DNA of 64,000 nucleotides from Streptomyces sp. IMTB 2501 (GTDB lineage: Bacteria > Actinomycetota > Actinomycetes > Streptomycetales > Streptomycetaceae), in the NCBI RefSeq assembly GCF_001953885.1, contig NZ_MQUS01000035.1:1-64000 (forward strand), written 5' to 3'. Below the pieces are notes generated by a model. The model had not been told where the DNA came from. It ran no database searches and saw nothing but the letters and a program-made list of their open reading frames with translations. Made by a program: the position numbers and the translations under genes. Positions 18,936 to 28,400 of the stretch are shown here, piece by piece. Positions within the stretch are counted from its first letter, which is position 1, and each line of letters begins with the position of its first letter.

Positions 18936-20051
18936 TTACTTGAGGCCGAGCTTGTCGCAGGCCGCCTTGTAGTCGGCGGTGCAGATGTCGGCGACCGTGT
19001 AGATACCGTCCTTGATGACGGTGTCCTTGATGTTGTCCTTGGTCAGCGCGGTGACCGGGACGAGGACCGAGGAGACGTCCTTCTGGGAGTTGCTGGAGAC
19101 CTTGTCCTTGGCGACGGAGTCCAGCGCCTTGCCCTGGGCGAGCGCGACGGCCATCTCGGCGGCGGCGTCGGCCTCGGGGGCGTACGGCTTGTAGACGCTC
19201 ATGTACTGCGTACCGGCGACGATGCGCTGCACACCGGCCAGCTCGGCGTCCTGGCCGGTGACCGGGACCTTGATGCCCGCGGCGCTCAGGGCGGTGATGA
19301 TACCGCCGGCCATGCCGTCGTTGGCGGAGTAGACACCCGCGATGTTGTTCTTGCCGACCGCGGAGATCGCCGCCTCCATCTCGGAGTTGGCGTTGTCCGG
19401 CGACCACTCCTTGGTGTCGTACTCCTTGGCGATCGTGACCTTGTCCCCGAGGACCTTGTGGGCGCCCGCCTTGAACTGGGCGGCGTTCGGGTCGGTGACC
19501 GAGCCGTTGACCATGACGATCTTGGAGGACTTGTTGGCCTTGCTGCCCAGCGCCGTCAGCAGGGCCTGGCCCTGGGTCTCGCCGACCTTCTCGTTGTCGA
19601 ACGAGGTGTAGGCGCTGATCGGGCCCTCGGCCAGGCGGTCGTAGGCGACGACCTTGATGCCGGCGTCCACGGCCTTCTGCACGGAGTTCTGGATGGCCTT
19701 GGCGTCCACCGCGTCCACGATCAGGACGTCCACCTTGTTGGTGATCATGGTGTCGACCTGCTGGGCCTGCAGGTTCGCGTCCTGGTGGGCGTTGTTGTAC
19801 GAGATGGTCGCCTTGTTGTTCGTCAGCTCCTTGATCTTCTTCTCGATCAGCGGCCGGTCGAACTTCTCGTAACGCGCGGTCTTGTTCTCCGGAAGGAGAA
19901 GACCGACCTTGATGTTGTCGCCCTTCTTGGCGGAGGACGAGGAGGAAGAGCTGCCGCCCTTCGACTCCTTGGCACTGCCACAGGCGGCCAGCGAGACCGC
20001 CATCGCACCGGCGGCTACGGCAACGGCGGCACGACGCATACGTGCGTTCAC
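18936..20051 (-). CDS. xylF: Xylose-type sugar-binding lipoprotein XylF
   Basis: A 371-residue periplasmic-binding-protein (type 1) lipoprotein. The signal peptide ends with lipobox SLAAC at about residue 24 and a Ser-rich linker follows. Sugar-binding-protein landmarks are NKVDVLIVDAVDAKAI, GIKVVAYDRL, IVMVNGSVTDPNA and VYSANDGMAGGIITAL. It delivers sugar to XylGH. The GTG start has GGGAGG eight bases upstream. Its regulator rok7B7 follows on the upstream side in the same direction, 121 bases away. Confidence 0.93.
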   Translation of the reverse strand: MNARMRRAAVAVAAGAMAVSLAACGSAKESKGGSSSSSSSAKKGDNIKVGLLLPENKTARYEKFDRPLIEKKIKELTNNKATISYNNAHQDANLQAQQVDTMITNKVDVLIVDAVDAKAIQNSVQKAVDAGIKVVAYDRLAEGPISAYTSFDNEKVGETQGQALLTALGSKANKSSKIVMVNGSVTDPNAAQFKAGAHKVLGDKVTIAKEYDTKEWSPDNANSEMEAAISAVGKNNIAGVYSANDGMAGGIITALSAAGIKVPVTGQDAELAGVQRIVAGTQYMSVYKPYAPEADAAAEMAVALAQGKALDSVAKDKVSSNSQKDVSSVLVPVTALTKDNIKDTVIKDGIYTVADICTADYKAACDKLGLK

Positions 20052-20172
20052 TTCACAAACCTCCCTGACGAGGCCGCGTCGTTGCGGCCGAGGTGGCTGG
20101 AAGTCAACTCGGCCACACGTGCGACGTCAAGAAGTAAATCCTTAACGAGATGGCAACGGTGCCATCCGTTCT

Positions 20173-21372
20173 CTAAGTGAAGGCAGGGGCCGCAACAGAC
20201 AGCGATCCGTCCAAAAGAGTCGAATCGCCCATCTCGCTGAGGGCCAGGGCGAGCGCCCCGAGCACCTCGGCACGGCCCCCAAGTGCCCCCGGGAGAACGG
20301 ACAGTTGGCGCGCCGCGCTGGGGATGGCGTAGCGGCCGACGGACTCCCTGATCGGGCCGAGCACCAGCTCACCGGCCTCGGCGAGATCACCGCCGAGGAC
20401 CACCCGGCTCGGATTCAGCAGGTTGCAGAGATTGGCCACTCCAGAGCCGATATGGCGGCCGACATCGGCGATCACGCGACGACAGCCCGGGTCACCGTCC
20501 CTGGCCAGCCGTACGACGCCCTCCATGGTGAGGTCGGGGCCGTGGCTGGGCTGGAGCAGCGGGAGCACATAGCGTGCGGCCGCGAAGGTCTCCAGGCAGC
20601 CGCGGTTTCCACAACGGCAGACCGGGCCGGATTCATCGAGTGTAATATGTCCGATTTCCCCGGCGGTGCCGCCCGGGCCGCGGTAGATCTTCCCGTCGAT
20701 CACCAGACCGGCGCCGACACCGCTCGCGACCTTGATGTATGCGAGGTCCCGGACGCCCTTTCCGCTGCCCCAGACCAGCTCGCCGAGGGCGCCGAGGTTG
20801 GCGTCGTTGTCCACGTGCACGGGCACGCCGAGCCGCTCGCGCAGCTCTTCGGCGGGCTTGGCGCCGGTCCAGCCCGGCAGGATCGCGGTGGACCCCAGCG
20901 TGCCCGACTCCACGTCGATCGGACCCGGCACGCCGAGGCCCACCCCGGCCACCTTGGAGGGATTCACCCCGGTGGCCGCGATCAGGCGGCTGACCAGCTG
21001 TTCCGCCCGGTCGAAGCCCTGCGCGGCGGAGGCGTCGACGTCCAGCGGCTCGGACTCCTCGGCCAGCACCTGATGGGCGAGGTTGCCGATCGCGACGCGC
21101 ATGTGGGTGTGCCCGAAGTCGACGCCGATCACAATGCCGGCGTCGCCGCTCAGGCTGACGCTGCGGGCTCGCCGCCCGCCCGCCGACGTGGGCGTGACCT
21201 CGACGGTTCCGCCGTCCTTCAGTTCCCGCACGATGTTGGAGACCGTCGCGGCGGACAGACCGGTCGTCCGCGCGATCTCCGCCTGTGTGAGGGACCCGGC
21301 CAAGCGTACGGCCCGTACGACCCGCTCCAGGTTGGCTCGGTGCAGCGACGACTGCGACCCTGGAGTCTCCAC
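20173..21372 (-). CDS. rok7B7: ROK-family transcriptional regulator Rok7B7
   Basis: 399 residues: an N-terminal winged helix (about 15-70; LTQAEIARTTGLSAATVSNIVREL) and a ROK sugar-kinase-like domain. The ROK zinc motif is visible as GHITL...CRCGNRGCLE. In S. coelicolor the protein of this position (SCO6008) controls xylFGH and links to development and antibiotic control. The GTG at 21372 is chosen for AGGAGG five bases upstream; longer starts lack one. It lies between xylFGH and ngcEFG, as in S. coelicolor. Confidence 0.9.
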   Translation of the reverse strand: METPGSQSSLHRANLERVVRAVRLAGSLTQAEIARTTGLSAATVSNIVRELKDGGTVEVTPTSAGGRRARSVSLSGDAGIVIGVDFGHTHMRVAIGNLAHQVLAEESEPLDVDASAAQGFDRAEQLVSRLIAATGVNPSKVAGVGLGVPGPIDVESGTLGSTAILPGWTGAKPAEELRERLGVPVHVDNDANLGALGELVWGSGKGVRDLAYIKVASGVGAGLVIDGKIYRGPGGTAGEIGHITLDESGPVCRCGNRGCLETFAAARYVLPLLQPSHGPDLTMEGVVRLARDGDPGCRRVIADVGRHIGSGVANLCNLLNPSRVVLGGDLAEAGELVLGPIRESVGRYAIPSAARQLSVLPGALGGRAEVLGALALALSEMGDSTLLDGSLSVAAPAFT

Positions 21373-21598
21373 GACGACCTCCTGAGCGCGAGGCCGCTTC
21401 GGCGAGGCCCCGCGTATGTCCAACTAGTGAACTCTAAGCTGAGCCGTTCGGGGCTGCTTACGTCAAGAGGTTGAACCGTTTCGAGGCCTCCGGAAACACG
21501 CGCGCATGCCGCCCCGGAGACGGAAGCGGCATGCGTACGGACGGACGCGGGGCGTCACCCCGCCGGGCTCACGGTGCTGTTCCAGCTCCCCCGCGGCC

Positions 21599-22522
21599 CT
21601 ACTTCAGCGCGCCCGCGGTCAGGCCCTGGACGACCTGGCGCTGGAAGACGATGTACGCCCCGAGCACCGGCAGCATGGCCATCACCAGACCGGCGAAGAG
21701 ACCGGACCAGTCACCCTTGTAGCCCTGGCTGACCGCGAGCTGGACCAGGCCCTGGGTGAGCACCTTCTTGTCGGGGTCGGTGTTCAGGACCGTGGGCAGC
21801 ATGTACTGGTTCCACTGCCCCAGGAAGTTGAAGATGCCCACGCTGATCAGGCCCGGTTTGGCCATCGGGAGCATGATCTGGAAGAACGTACGCGTGTGCG
21901 AAGCGCCGTCCACGAAGGCCGCCTCCGCCACCGAGGTGGGCAGGGTGCGGAAGAAGGCCGTGAGGAAGAAGACCGTGAACGGCAGCGAGTACGCGATGTA
22001 GACCAGGATCAGTCCATGGATCGTGTTCAGCATGCCCATGTTGTTCACGACATAGAACAGCGGGACCAACGCGAGCATGATCGGGAAACTCATGCCGCCG
22101 ACGAACAGGTAGTAGATGAAGCGGTTTCCCGGGAAGTCGAAGCGGGCGAGGACGTAGGCCGCCATGGAGCCGAGCACCAGGGTGCCGATGAGCGAGCCGC
22201 CGACCACCAGGACGGTGTTGAGGAAGTAGTCGCTCATGTTGGCCTGGGTCCAGGCCCGCGACCAGTTGTCGAAGTGCAGCTTGTCCGGCAGCGACCAGGG
22301 CGAGCCGAAGATCGAGCTGTCCGACTTGAAGGACGTCATCACCGCCCACAGCAGCGGCGTGACCACCATGATCGCCCAGATGATCAGCACGCCGTGCGAG
22401 AAGACGTTGAGGACACCGCCCTCCTTCTTCTGCCGGTCGGGCTTCGGGGCGGGCGCGTCGGCCTTGGAGACACTGGCGCCGGACTCGGCCGGCCGCGGTG
22501 CGGGGGTCTCGGTCGTCTTCAT
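21599..22522 (-). CDS. ngcG: Carbohydrate ABC permease, NgcG type
   Basis: A 307-residue MalG-like permease with six helices after a roughly 35-residue hydrophilic N-terminus. The coupling-helix EAA-like motif is SVAEAAFVDGASHTRTFFQI. With NgcF and NgcE it forms an importer that in S. olivaceoviridis takes N-acetylglucosamine and chitobiose, and in S. coelicolor (SCO6005-6007) chitobiose with lower affinity. ATG at 22522, four bases after the ngcF stop. No ATPase gene is present; such systems usually share MsiK encoded elsewhere. Confidence 0.88.
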   Translation of the reverse strand: MKTTETPAPRPAESGASVSKADAPAPKPDRQKKEGGVLNVFSHGVLIIWAIMVVTPLLWAVMTSFKSDSSIFGSPWSLPDKLHFDNWSRAWTQANMSDYFLNTVLVVGGSLIGTLVLGSMAAYVLARFDFPGNRFIYYLFVGGMSFPIMLALVPLFYVVNNMGMLNTIHGLILVYIAYSLPFTVFFLTAFFRTLPTSVAEAAFVDGASHTRTFFQIMLPMAKPGLISVGIFNFLGQWNQYMLPTVLNTDPDKKVLTQGLVQLAVSQGYKGDWSGLFAGLVMAMLPVLGAYIVFQRQVVQGLTAGALK

Positions 22523-22526
22523 CGGT

Positions 22527-23453
22527 TCAGAACTCCAGCCGCTCGCGACGGCCCAGCCGCATCACGATCGCCGCGAAGGCGAGGGTGACGACGAGCAGGG
22601 CGACGCCGATGGTGGTGGCGTAGGCGGCCTGACCGTCCCGGAACGCCTTCTGGTACACGTACAGGACCATCACCGTGGTCGAGTAGTCGGGGCCGCCGGG
22701 GCCGGTCGTCATGATCTGTACGACCGCGAAGGACTCGGCGCCGAGCGCGAGGATGCCCATGTAGACCCAGCCGGACTGCACGGTGTCCCACAGCAGCGGC
22801 AGGGTGATGCGGAAGAAGGTGGTGGCCCGGCCCGCGCCGTCGAGCAGCGCCGACTCGTACAGCTCCGTCGGGATGGAGGCCATGCCCGCCGAGAACAGGA
22901 CCACGAAGAAGCCGGTCGTGGACCACACCAGCACAGCCATCACACACCACAGCGCGAGGCTCGGGTCGCCCAGCCACAGCGGCTGGACGTTGTCGAGGCC
23001 GATCCCGCGCAGCAGGGAGTTGATCGCGCCGCTGTCCGGGTTGTAGGCGAAGGCGAACAGCAGCGCGACGATCGCGATGGACAGTACCTGCGGGAAGAAG
23101 TACACGATCTTGTAGAAGGACGAGCCCCGGACCCCGGAGATCACAGGGCCGCCCTTCCTCCGGCGTCCGCCCACATTGATCATGAAGGCGAAGAACAGCG
23201 CCAGACTGATCGTCACCAGCGGGAGCACCAGGGCGAACAGCAGACTGTGCTGCAACGACTTCCAGAAGATGTCGTCGTGGAGCATCCTCGTGTAGTTGTC
23301 GAAGCCGACCATCTTGAATTCGGGGCTCAGGCCGGTCCAGTCCGTGAACGAGTAATAGATGGACTGGATGAACGGCCACACCACGAAAAGCGCGTACAGT
23401 CCCAGGGGCAGAACCAGAAACCCCACGATGAACCGGTACTTGCCGTGCTGCAT
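22527..23453 (-). CDS. ngcF: Carbohydrate ABC permease, NgcF type
   Basis: A 308-residue MalF-like permease with about six helices; the EAA-like loop reads PTELYESALLDGAGRATTFF. ATG at 23453 (MQHGKYRF) is chosen since GGAG lies five bases upstream; the GTG two codons earlier overlaps that SD. It pairs with NgcG. Confidence 0.88.
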   Translation of the reverse strand: MQHGKYRFIVGFLVLPLGLYALFVVWPFIQSIYYSFTDWTGLSPEFKMVGFDNYTRMLHDDIFWKSLQHSLLFALVLPLVTISLALFFAFMINVGGRRRKGGPVISGVRGSSFYKIVYFFPQVLSIAIVALLFAFAYNPDSGAINSLLRGIGLDNVQPLWLGDPSLALWCVMAVLVWSTTGFFVVLFSAGMASIPTELYESALLDGAGRATTFFRITLPLLWDTVQSGWVYMGILALGAESFAVVQIMTTGPGGPDYSTTVMVLYVYQKAFRDGQAAYATTIGVALLVVTLAFAAIVMRLGRRERLEF

Positions 23454-23483
23454 CGCCACTCCGGTGCGTTGAGAGGGTGCTGG

Positions 23484-24929
23484 TTACTGGTGCTTGTAGT
23501 GCTTGATCGAGGAGTCCTTGGCCGCCTCGTCGGCGAATCCCTGGATCTTCTTGATGGCCTCGGCCGGGGTGAGCCGGCCGGCCATCATCTCGCCGAGACC
23601 GGCCACCCCGATCTTCTCCTTCTGCAGCTGCACGTACCAGTCCTGCAGCCGCGGATTCACCACGTTGGATCCGGCCAGCTTCAGCGCCGCCACACCGGAC
23701 TTCAGACCCGGGGTGAGGGTGATGCCGGTGGTGCCGCCGTTGTAGGCGGTCAGCGACTTCACCTTGGCGGTGAAGTTCTTGGAGGACGCCTCGGAGAGCA
23801 TGATGCGCAGCTGCTCCATGCCGCCCTCTGCGTTCGCGGCCTTGGCCGGGACGATGAAGGGCTCACCGCCGGAGGCCCAGATGGTGCCGAAGGGCAGCTT
23901 GTCGCCGCTGTCGATGCCGGACGGCGCCGACACCGCAAGGTTGAAGTCCTTGGGGATGACGTTGGCCGACTCGTTCTCCACCCAGGAGCCGTTCGGGATG
24001 AACAGCGCCTCGCCCTTGGCCCAGGCGGTCTGCGACTGGATGTGGTCGAGGCCCGGGGTGCCCTTGAGGATGTAGCCCTTCTTGAACAGCTCGTAGTACG
24101 CCTCGAAGCAGGCCTTGACCGCCGGGTGATTCCAGGCGTTCGGCTCCAGGTTGTCGATGGCGTCGAGCACCTCGCGCCCGCCGACCTTGCCGATCATCGG
24201 GTAGAGCGAGAAGGGGAGGTAGTACGGGTACTTGCCCGCGTACGTCCAGCCCGCCATGCCCTTCTTCTTGGCCTTCTCGCACACCTGGAGCATCTCGTCC
24301 CAGGTCTTCGGGTACTCCACGCCGAGCGAGTCCAGGGCCTTCTGCGAGTACCAGACGCCGTACACCGTGTAGGCGTAGTACAGGATCCAGACCGGCTTGC
24401 CGTCGAACTGGCCCATCTCCACGATGCCGGGGCGCAGGGTGTCGCGGACCTTCTTGCTCGGGTCGTCGTACGACGGCGCGTCCAGCAGCGGGGTGAGGTC
24501 GGACAGCTGGTTCTTGCCGACCAGGACACCCATGTCCATCTGTTCGGCGCCGGAGTTGTCGATGAGGTCCGGCGGGTTGCCCTGGTTGAAGCGGGGCTGG
24601 AGGGTGGACTGGATCTTCTGGGTGGCGGAGAACTTCACCTGGACCTTGGGAAAGTCCTTCTCGTAGATCTTCACCGCGTCCTGGGCGTACTCCTGGCCGA
24701 AGCCGCCGTCGAAGAGGACGAATTCCATCTTGGCCGTGTCATTGACCCCGAGCGGGTTCTTGGCGGTCTTCTTCCCCGCCTTGTCCTTGGTCTGGCCGCC
24801 CCCGCCGCTGCTCGCGCAGGCGGACAGCAGGCCCATTCCCGGGGCCGCGACCAGGCCGAGCGCGGCCGACCGCTTGATCAGATCACGACGGCCGACGCCT
24901 TCGGCACCGTGGTTCGAGGTGGATCCCAT
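23484..24929 (-). CDS. ngcE: N-acetylglucosamine/chitobiose-binding lipoprotein, NgcE type
   Basis: A 481-residue family-1 solute-binding lipoprotein. The N-terminus has a twin-arginine-like GRRDLIKRSAALGL followed by lipobox LLSAC (about residue 38), suggesting Tat export of a folded lipoprotein. Typical segments are KMEFVLFDGGFGQEYAQ and PKTWDEMLQVCEKAKKKG. ATG at 24929 has GAGGA seven bases upstream; the first of two possible starts is a TTG two codons earlier. It is the first gene of ngcEFG. A candidate DasR site overlaps a probable promoter about 290 bases upstream. Confidence 0.9.
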   Translation of the reverse strand: MGSTSNHGAEGVGRRDLIKRSAALGLVAAPGMGLLSACASSGGGGQTKDKAGKKTAKNPLGVNDTAKMEFVLFDGGFGQEYAQDAVKIYEKDFPKVQVKFSATQKIQSTLQPRFNQGNPPDLIDNSGAEQMDMGVLVGKNQLSDLTPLLDAPSYDDPSKKVRDTLRPGIVEMGQFDGKPVWILYYAYTVYGVWYSQKALDSLGVEYPKTWDEMLQVCEKAKKKGMAGWTYAGKYPYYLPFSLYPMIGKVGGREVLDAIDNLEPNAWNHPAVKACFEAYYELFKKGYILKGTPGLDHIQSQTAWAKGEALFIPNGSWVENESANVIPKDFNLAVSAPSGIDSGDKLPFGTIWASGGEPFIVPAKAANAEGGMEQLRIMLSEASSKNFTAKVKSLTAYNGGTTGITLTPGLKSGVAALKLAGSNVVNPRLQDWYVQLQKEKIGVAGLGEMMAGRLTPAEAIKKIQGFADEAAKDSSIKHYKHQ

Positions 24930-25219
24930 GCTCAAGTCCTCGCCTTCTCCAGGACTAGGGGGTGATCTTCTGGATCATGCCGGTGACGCGGGGACCGGCA
25001 CGCGCACCTGCCGCGTTGTCGTCGGTTGCCGACGCTCAGCGCCGACGCCCTCCTCCGCCCTGCAGCTGCACGCACCACCCCCCGCTCCTGTCGGCCACAA
25101 TGCGCCGTTACTTCCCACCGACCTGGCCCGGAGGACATCCCCTAAGCGGTGAACCGGATCCTCCCCGGCACCGCGGTCGGGTAGTGCTGGGTCGTGCAGG
25201 GGTCGTGCTGGAAGTGCCG

Positions 25220-25235
25220 ACAGGTATAGTCCACT
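25220..25235. promoter_or_regulatory. Candidate DasR-responsive element (dre) of ngcEFG
   Basis: ACAGGTATAGTCCACT matches the dre consensus ACTGGTCTAGACCACT at 13 of 16 positions. On the minus strand it contains a -10-like TATACC, with a -35-like TTGCTC 18 bases further upstream, so DasR binding would cover the -10 of ngcEFG. Confidence 0.6.
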
Positions 25236-25426
25236 TTCGGTCGGCTGAGCAAGATCGAATGCAGGGTTCGCCATGGGTCTTTTCCGAGTTGAGACCTCCA
25301 GGAAATATGGGCCCCCTGTGGGTCGCCTGGCACAAACATTCGCGGCATAAGTCCCTGAATGCCACACCCAACACCCTTGACATCACGGGCCACTTGACGA
25401 CCTACTGGTGCCTGCGTCTCGTAGTT

Positions 25427-25438
25427 GACAACGTTGTC
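25427..25438. promoter_or_regulatory. GACAACGTTGTC operator upstream of first GH92 gene
   Basis: A perfect 12-bp palindrome with a central CG, the form typical of LacI-family operators, 29 bases before the start codon. The same 12 bases recur upstream of the second GH92 gene at 32807-32818. Confidence 0.65.
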
Positions 25439-25467
25439 CGGAGAGGGCGCAGGAGGGGAATCCGTAG

Positions 25468-28400
25468 ATGCAGCGGAGAACTCGGCACAGATGGGGTCCG
25501 GCGGTCGTCCTCACGGCCGCCTTTGTCATGGCCGCCGGCGCACAGGGCGCGGCGGTCGCCCTGCCCGCCAAGGCTCCGGCCGCCGACCGGGAGTTCGCAT
25601 CTTCGTTCGAGGCGGGCGATCCGGCCCCCGACTGGCTGAACACCGTCGACACCGGGCCGGACGGCGAGAAGCGCGCCTCGGGGGTCGACGGCGGCTACAG
25701 CACCGGCATTCCTGGCAATGTGACCGACCATGTCACGGATGTCCGGGCGAGCGGCGAGAACACGGGCGCCGACGAGGTGAAGGAGAACCTGGTCGACGGC
25801 GAGCCCGGTACCAAATGGCTGACCTTCGCCCCCACCGGCTGGGTGGAGTTCGACCTCGACCAGCCCATCAAGCTGCGGACGTACGCGCTCACCTCGGCCA
25901 ACGACTACGCCGAGCGCGACCCGAGGGACTGGACGCTGCTCGGCTCCACCGACGGCAAGGACTGGAAGACGGTCGACACCCGCTCGGGCGAAAGCTTCGA
26001 CCAGCGCTTCCAGACCAAGTCCTACGACCTGGCCGAGCCGGCCGAGTACCAGCACTTCCGGCTGGAGATCACGAAGAACAACGGCGCCGCCGGCATCCTG
26101 CAGCTCGCCGATGTGCAGTTCTCCACCGGCGGCGGGGGCGGCCCGGTGCCGCAGGACATGCTGACGCTGGTCGACAAGGGCCCGACCGCCTCACCGACGG
26201 CCAAGGCACGGGCCGGCTTCACCGGAACGAGGGCCCTGCGCTACGCCGGACGGCACACGGCGGGCGGCCGGGCGTACTCGTACAACAAGGTCTTCGACGT
26301 GAACGTGAAGGTCGGCGCCGACACCCAGCTGTCGTACCGCGTCTTCCCGTCGATGGCCGACGGCGACCGGGACTACGACGCCACGAACGTCTCCCTCGAC
26401 CTGGCCTTCACCGACGGCACCTATCTGAGCGATCTGGGCGCGCTGGACCAGCACGGATTCCCGTTGTCGCCGCGCGGCCAGGGCGCCTCGAAGTCGCTGT
26501 ACGTCAACCAGTGGAACAACGTGGTCTCGCGGATCGGCTCGGTGGCGGCCGGCAAGACGGTCGCCCGGATCCTGGTCGCGTACGACTCCCCCGGCGGGCC
26601 GGCGAAGTTCCGGGGCTGGATCGACGACGTGGCGCTCAAGCCGGTACCCGCCGAGAAGCCGCAGGCGCATCTGTCGGACTACGCGCTGACCACGCGCGGC
26701 ACCAACTCCAGCGGCAGCTTCTCGCGCGGCAACAACTTCCCGGCGACGGCCCTTCCGCACGGTTTCAACTTCTGGACGCCGGTGACCAACGCGTCCTCGC
26801 TGAGCTGGCTGTACGAGTACGCGCGGGCGAACAACGACGACAACCTGCCGACGATCCAGGCGTTCAGCGCGAGCCATGAGCCGAGCCCGTGGATGGGTGA
26901 CCGGCAGACCTTCCAGGTGATGCCGTCGGCCGCGTCGGGCACCCCGGACACCGGCCCCGAGGCACGGCAGCTGCCGTTCCGGCACGAGAACGAGACCGCG
27001 CGGCCGTACTACTACGGGGTCCGGTTCGAGAACGGACTCAAGGCCGAGATGACCCCGACCGACCATGCGGCGATGCTCCGCTTCACCTACCCCGGCGACG
27101 ACGCGAGCGTGCTCTTCGACAACATCACCGAGCAGGCGGGGCTGACCCTCGACAAGGAGAACGGGACCGTCACCGGCTTCTCGGACGTGAAGTCGGGCCT
27201 GTCGACCGGCGCGACCCGGCTGTTCGTGTACGGCGAGTTCGACAAGCCGGTGACCGACAGCGGATCCAGCGGGGTCAAGGGCTATCTGCGGTTCGACGCG
27301 GGCTCGGACCACACGGTCACACTGCGCCTGGCGACCTCGCTGATCAGCGTCGACCAGGCGAAGGACAACCTGCGCCAGGAAATCCCGGACGGCACCTCCT
27401 TCGACACGGTGAAGTCCCAGGCGCAGCACGCCTGGGACAAGCTGCTCGGCAAGGTCGAGGTGGAGGGCGCGACCCCGGACCAGCTGACCACGCTGTACTC
27501 CAGCATGTACCGGCTGTACCTGTACCCGAACTCGGGCTTCGAGAAGGTCGGGGACACCTACCAGTACGCCTCCCCGTTCTCCCCGATGCAGAGCCAGGAC
27601 ACGCCGACGCACACCGGCGCGAAGATCGTCGACGGCAAGGTGTACGTCAACAACGGCTTCTGGGACACCTACCGGACCACGTGGCCGGCGTACTCGTTCC
27701 TGACGCCCTCTCAGGCGGGCGAGATGATCGACGGGTTCGTGCAGCAGTACAAGGACGGCGGCTGGACCTCCCGCTGGTCCTCACCCGGTTACGCCGACCT
27801 GATGACCGGCACCTCCTCGGACGTGGCGTTCGCCGACGCCTACGTCAAGGGCGTGAGGTTCGACGCGAAGGCGGCGTACCAGGCGGCGCTGAAGAACGCG
27901 ACCGTCGTCCCGCCGATGTCGGGCGTGGGCCGCAAGGGCATGACCACCTCACCGTTCCTCGGCTACACCAGCACCGCCACCACCGAGGGCCTGTCCTGGG
28001 CGATGGAGGGCTACGTCAACGACTACGGCATCGCTCAGATGGGTGCGGCTCTGTACAAGAAGACGGGCGAGAAGCACTACAAGGACGAGTCCGAGTACTT
28101 CCTCAACCGCGCCCGGGACTATGTGAACCTGTTCGACTCCAAGGCGGGCTTCTTCCAGGGCCGCGACGGGAACGGAAACTGGCGGCTCGACTCCTCGAAG
28201 TACGACCCGCGCGTGTGGGGATACGACTACACCGAGACCAACGGCTGGGGCGACGCCTTCACCGTTCCCCAGGACAGCCGGGGCCTGGCCAATCTCTACG
28301 GCGGCCGGCAGGGGCTCGCGGACAAGCTGGACGCGTTCTTCTCCACCCCGGAGACGGCCTCCCCGGAGTTCGTCGGCTCCTACGGCGGTGTCATCCACGA

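Larger units (their letters stand above)
24930..25467. other. Long divergent regulatory interval between ngcE and the first GH92 gene
   Basis: 538 bases without a convincing gene. It holds the dre-like element and ngc promoter near 25220-25261, a TTGACA at 25377-25382 and the GH92 operator at 25427-25438. The inferred ngcEFG transcript would have a leader of about 290 bases, in which I see no defined riboswitch or credible leader peptide. Confidence 0.5.

Noticed and set aside
24930..25219. Riboswitch in the long ngcE leader
   Set aside because: I could not match the sequence to a known riboswitch core; the length alone is not evidence.
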